NCBI GenBank assembly: GCA_020029625.1
Contig: JAIBJP010000021.1
Location: 1-17,968 of the forward strand
Source: Actinomycetota bacterium
GTDB lineage: Bacteria > Actinomycetota > Thermoleophilia > Gaiellales > Gaiellaceae
Direction of reading: 5' to 3'
DNA length: 17,968 bases
Positions within the stretch are counted from its first letter, which is position 1. Every line of letters begins with the position of its first letter. Shown in pieces: positions 15,305 through 17,968 of the stretch. Under the pieces are notes generated by a model. It saw only the letters and a program-made list of their open reading frames with translations. It was not told where the DNA came from and ran no database searches. Position numbers and translations under genes: made by a program.

Positions 15305-15436
15305 ATGACAGAGCACAAGATCGGAACGCGCCGGGGATGGCTGGCCGCCCGGCGCGAACTGCTCGAGCGGGCGCCGAAGGGCGCGGAAGACGACGTCCCG
15401 ACGCGCCGTCATACGAGTACTAGCTCGACCGCTTAG
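15305..15436 (+). pseudogene. N-terminal relic of a DUF899 (thioredoxin-like) gene
   Basis: ATG 15305 follows GAGGAGG and opens a 43-residue frame whose first half, 'EHKIGTRRGWLAARRELLER', matches the conserved N-terminus of DUF899 proteins (H-x-x-G-T-R-x-x-W-L-A-A-R-x-E-L-L). The similarity stops after about 22 residues and the frame ends at TAG 15434-15436. No continuation is visible in the other frames, because the DNA downstream is the convergent DUF2277 gene. DUF899 proteins are normally well over 200 residues. It is best read as a truncated remnant that has kept a good ribosome-binding site; a genuine small protein is possible but less likely. Confidence 0.55.
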
Positions 15437-15702
15437 GCGGGCTGGCGTTCGGTCCAGCGAGCCCGAGCCCGCGCGACTTGAGCCTCGCGATCTCTGGGCG
15501 GCGCGGACGTCACCAGCTCGTCGAGGAGCCGCTTCGACGCGTCTGCGACGGCGTGCACTGCCCGGTCGAACGCCTCGGCGTTCGCCTGCGACGGCTTCGT
15601 GAAGCCGCTGATCTTGCGCACGTACTGCAGCGCGGCGGCGTGGACGTCCTCTTCCCTCGCCGGTGGATCGAAGTTGTAGAGCGTCTGGATGTTTCGGCAC
15701 AT
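15433..15702 (-). CDS. DUF2277 family protein
   Basis: The complete 89-residue protein begins 'MCRNIQTLYNFDPPA', continues 'AALQYVRKISGFTKPSQAN' and 'AFDRAVHAV', and ends with 'LLDELVTSAPPRDRE', the full DUF2277 pattern at its normal length. The function of the family is unknown; no membrane segment or signal peptide is seen. The stop TAA (15435-15433) overlaps the stop of the DUF899 relic on the other strand. No Shine-Dalgarno is visible before ATG 15702, but TAGTCT lies 6 bases upstream of it, fitting a leaderless transcript. It is divergent from the DHA2 exporter gene with only 50 bp between the two starts. Confidence 0.9.
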   Translation of the reverse strand: MCRNIQTLYNFDPPAREEDVHAAALQYVRKISGFTKPSQANAEAFDRAVHAVADASKRLLDELVTSAPPRDREAQVARARARWTERQPA

Positions 15703-15752
15703 GCCGAGAGACTAGCGCGTGCCGGCACACGGGATCGGTACCCTGGCGAGCT
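15703..15752. promoter_or_regulatory. Divergent promoter region with a 10-bp palindrome
   Basis: This 50-bp gap must serve both DUF2277 (minus) and the DHA2 exporter (plus). At its centre is the perfect palindrome GTGCCGGCAC (15719-15728), a possible operator. TAGTCT on the minus strand sits 6 bases before the DUF2277 ATG, a position expected for a leaderless -10 box. TACCCT at 15739-15744 could be the -10 of the exporter gene. No clear -35 box is seen for either. Confidence 0.4.
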
Positions 15753-17195
15753 GTGAATCTGGACAACCGCAGCCGTTGGCTCGCGCTCTACGTGCTCTGC
15801 CTCGGGGACATCATGATCGTCCTCGACGGGACGATCGTGAACGTGGCCTTGCCGTCGATTCGCGCCGACCTCGGGTTCTCGCAGGCCTCGCTGGCCTGGG
15901 TCGTGAACGCCTACCTCCTCACCTTCGGCGGCTTCCTGCTGCTGGGCGGCCGGCTCGGGGATCTGTTCGGGCACCGGCGACTCTTTCTCATCGGGATCTC
16001 GGTCTTCACTGCAGCCTCGCTCGCGTGCGGGCTCGCCACCTCGCAGACATTCCTCATCGCCGCGCGCGCGGTTCAGGGCTTCGGCGGCGCCATCGTCTCG
16101 GTCGTCGTGCTCTCGCTGATCATGATCATGTTCACCGAGCCCGCCGAACGTGCGAAGGCGATGGGCGTCGTCGGCTTCGTGCTCTCCGGAGGCGGCACTG
16201 CCGGCGTGCTCCTCGGCGGCATCCTCACAGACCTCTTGAGCTGGCACTGGATCTTCCTTGTCAACATCCCCGTCGGCGTCACCGTCTTCGTGCTCTCGGT
16301 CTACCTCTGCCCGACTGTGCAAGCGCCGTCTCAGGAGCGGCGGCTCGACTTTGGCGGAGCGATCACCGTGACCGCCTCGTTGATGCTCGCGGTGTACGCC
16401 ATCGTCAAGGGCAACGAGGTGGGCTGGACGTCGGCTCAAACGCTCGGCATCCTCGGCGCGGCGCTCGCGTTGCTCCTCGTCTTCCTCGCGATCGAGGCGC
16501 GCCACCCGGCTCCTCTCATGCCTCTGGGCCTCTTCCGGCACCGCAACCTCTCCGTCGCCAACGTGGTCGGGATCCTCATGGCGGCAGCGATGTTCGCGAT
16601 GTTCTTCTTCTCGGCGCTCTATCTCCAACTGGTGCTCGATTACAGCCCGCTCGAGGTGGGGCTTGCGTTCTTGCCCTCGACGCTCGTCTGGGGAGCCTCC
16701 TCGCTCTTCCTTTCCGACCGCCTCGTCATGCGCTTCGGCATCAAGCCGCCGCTCGTCGGCGGTCTCGCGTTCTTCATCGGCGGCCTGCTTCTCTTCGCGC
16801 GAGCGCCCGTGGACGGAAGTTTCACTATGGACGTTCTGGTCCCCATGCTCCTCTTCGGCCTCGGCGGAGGCATCACGTTCAACCCGTTGCTCTTGGCGGC
16901 AATGGGTGACGTCGAGCCTTCGGAAGCCGGTCTCGCCTCGGGGATCGTGAACACGGCCTTCATGATGGGCGGCGCCCTCGGCCTCGCGGTGCTCGCGGCG
17001 ATTGGCACGTCGCGAACGGACAGCCTGCTCGCCTCGGGCGTGACGGAGGCCGAAGCGCTCACCAGCGGCTACCACGCCTCGTTCATCGTGGGCGCGCTCT
17101 TCGCTGCGGTCGCTGCCGCGCTCGCGGCGGCGCTCCTTCGCCCCGTCGAGGCGCCGGCGCACGGGATGCCCGAGCCGGACGCCAGCTCGGCCTGA
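15753..17195 (+). CDS. DHA2-family MFS multidrug exporter (EmrB/QacA-like)
   Basis: The 480-residue protein with about 14 hydrophobic segments has the hallmarks of 14-TM drug:H+ antiporters. Motif D1 in TM1 is 'VLDGTIVNVALPSI', motif A is 'GGRLGDLFGHRR', and motif C is the Gly-rich 'GFVLSGGGTAGVLLGGILTD' in TM5, followed by 'WHWIFLVNIPVG'. It probably exports hydrophobic or cationic compounds. I chose GTG 15753 because similarity starts at once ('NRSRWLALYVLCLGDI'). The frame is open upstream to 15663 but that would run into the DUF2277 coding region. The ribosome-binding site is weak (GGCGAG, 3 bases away). A urocanase-like gene follows after 26 bp in the same direction and may share the transcript. 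Confidence 0.9.
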   Translation: MNLDNRSRWLALYVLCLGDIMIVLDGTIVNVALPSIRADLGFSQASLAWVVNAYLLTFGGFLLLGGRLGDLFGHRRLFLIGISVFTAASLACGLATSQTFLIAARAVQGFGGAIVSVVVLSLIMIMFTEPAERAKAMGVVGFVLSGGGTAGVLLGGILTDLLSWHWIFLVNIPVGVTVFVLSVYLCPTVQAPSQERRLDFGGAITVTASLMLAVYAIVKGNEVGWTSAQTLGILGAALALLLVFLAIEARHPAPLMPLGLFRHRNLSVANVVGILMAAAMFAMFFFSALYLQLVLDYSPLEVGLAFLPSTLVWGASSLFLSDRLVMRFGIKPPLVGGLAFFIGGLLLFARAPVDGSFTMDVLVPMLLFGLGGGITFNPLLLAAMGDVEPSEAGLASGIVNTAFMMGGALGLAVLAAIGTSRTDSLLASGVTEAEALTSGYHASFIVGALFAAVAAALAAALLRPVEAPAHGMPEPDASSA

Positions 17196-17221
17196 CTCAG
17201 CACCAGACATACGATCGGACC
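17196..17221 (+). promoter_or_regulatory. Possible leaderless promoter of the urocanase-like gene
   Basis: TACGAT at 17210-17215 lies 6 bases before GTG 17222, the spacing expected if transcription starts at the start codon. No convincing -35 box and no strong Shine-Dalgarno are seen. Read-through from the exporter gene is equally possible. Confidence 0.25.
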
Positions 17222-17968
17222 GTGGTGGACACTGCTTTCCGCGGAGCTCCGCGCGGGCTCGAGCTTCGCTGCCAGGGTTGGGAGCAGGAGGGAGCGTTGC
17301 GCTGCCTCCTCAACAACCTCGATCCCGAGGTCGCGGAGGACGCCGACGCGCTCGTTGTCTACGGCGGACGGGGCCGCGCGGCGAGGAGCGCGGAGGCGGT
17401 GGCGGACATCGTTGCCGCGCTCGAGCGCCTCGGCTCGGAGGAAACGCTCATCGTCCAGTCCGGGAAGGCAGTCGTGGTCCTGCCGACACACGCGGACGCG
17501 CCGCGCGTCCTCATCTCGACGGCCATCGTCGTCCCCGCCTGGTCGGACGAGGATTCGTTCCGGTCACTCGAGGACGCGGGCCTGACGATGTACGGGCAGA
17601 TGACCGCTGCGGGCTGGTTCTACATCGGCACGCAGGGCATCCTCGGCTTCACCTACGAGACGTTTCGTGCGATCGCGGCAACTCACTTCGGCGGCACGCT
17701 CACAGGGAAGCGCGTGCTCACCTCCGGTCTTGGCGGGATGGGCGGCGCCCAGGGCTTCGCCGTGACGCAGAACGGGGGCCGAGCTCTCGTCGTCGAGGTC
17801 GACCCGCAGAGGGCAGATCGCCGCGCCCGCGACGGCTGGGTCGACCTCGTAGCCGGCTACGACGAAGCGCTGGCGGCGCACCTCGACCCGGAGGGCCCGG
17901 GAACGGTCGCTCTCGTCGGAAACGCCGCCGACGTCGTTCCGCGACTCTTCGCCGATAGCGTGGACTTC
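17222..17968 (+). CDS. Urocanate hydratase-like protein, divergent (3' truncated)
   Basis: The 249 visible residues run off the window edge. They align with the N-terminal half of urocanase HutU, the NAD+-dependent enzyme of histidine breakdown. Shared features are 'GALRCLLNNLDPEVAE', 'LVVYGGRGRAARS', 'ETLIVQSGK', 'LTMYGQMTA', 'YIGTQGI', 'TYETF', 'HFGGTL' and the NAD-binding 'GLGGMGGAQ' (169-177). Several normally constant positions differ: SGKPVGV is SGKAVVV, NSNLVP is TAIVVP, GIVQGTYETF is GILGFTYETF, and AQPLA is AQGFA. It is therefore either a divergent hutU or a paralogue with another substrate. The later residues needed for catalysis are outside the window. Start is GTG 17222 (or 17225); no good ribosome-binding site. 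No other hut gene is visible. Confidence 0.85.
   Translation, partial: MVDTAFRGAPRGLELRCQGWEQEGALRCLLNNLDPEVAEDADALVVYGGRGRAARSAEAVADIVAALERLGSEETLIVQSGKAVVVLPTHADAPRVLISTAIVVPAWSDEDSFRSLEDAGLTMYGQMTAAGWFYIGTQGILGFTYETFRAIAATHFGGTLTGKRVLTSGLGGMGGAQGFAVTQNGGRALVVEVDPQRADRRARDGWVDLVAGYDEALAAHLDPEGPGTVALVGNAADVVPRLFADSVDF

Noticed and set aside
15510..17210. Long minus-strand open frame of 566 residues opposite the DHA2 exporter
   Set aside because: It is highly charged (Glu, Arg, His, Asp) with no domain, as expected from the antisense of a GC-rich membrane-protein gene.
1..17968. CRISPR array, rRNA genes, intact insertion sequences or riboswitches
   Set aside because: No regularly spaced repeats, rRNA-like stretches, transposase genes or recognisable riboswitch cores were seen by eye on either strand.

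Overview
The window is about 18 kb of GC-rich bacterial DNA, densely packed with genes on both strands and cut through a gene at each end. The gene families (a DGPF/YCII protein with an ECF42-type sigma factor, a DUF4389 membrane protein, DUF2277, a 10-TM GGDEF-EAL protein), frequent GTG starts and possible leaderless promoters suggest a high-GC actinobacterium, perhaps a deep-branching one such as Thermoleophilia. No marker gene proves this, so the lineage is an inference.

Layout. (1) 1-2257, plus strand: the 3' end of a CrtI/PYROXD2-like FAD oxidoreductase overlapping a complete cytochrome P450. (2) 2257-2420: a 164-bp imperfect palindrome filling exactly the space between the stop codons of two convergent genes. 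(3) 2421-3506, minus: a short MetE-like zinc methyltransferase. (4) 3507-4086: no gene; it holds inverted repeats and an orphan 3' half of tRNA-Thr(CGT), which looks like an integrase attachment scar. (5) 4087-4659, plus: a stand-alone OLD-type TOPRIM protein. (6) 4814-6620, plus: an ECF42-like promoter, a DGPF/YCII protein and its sigma factor. (7) 6739-7443, plus: a two-repeat DUF4389 membrane protein. (8) 13202-7440, minus: three overlapping genes in transcription order, an alpha-oxoamine-synthase-like PLP enzyme, a 10-TM GAF-PAS-GGDEF-EAL protein and an MFS exporter. (9) 13344-15165, minus: a secreted LVIVD-propeller/PA-domain protein with a strong terminator. (10) 15305-15702: a DUF899 N-terminal relic convergent with a DUF2277 gene. 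(11) 15753-17968, plus: a DHA2-type MFS exporter followed by the start of a divergent urocanate-hydratase-like gene.

The most interesting unit is region 8. The first two genes share a GTGA stop/start overlap and the second and third overlap by 11 bp, so the three are probably made together. An acyl-CoA/amino-acid condensing enzyme, a polytopic membrane c-di-GMP enzyme with sensory domains and an exporter would fit a synthesise-export-sense circuit, parallel to the CqsA/CqsS and LqsA/LqsS autoinducer pairs but with c-di-GMP as output. That role is a hypothesis. The other notable structures are the tRNA scar beside a defence-type nuclease domain, the stop-to-stop palindrome, and the likely self-regulating ECF42 promoter.
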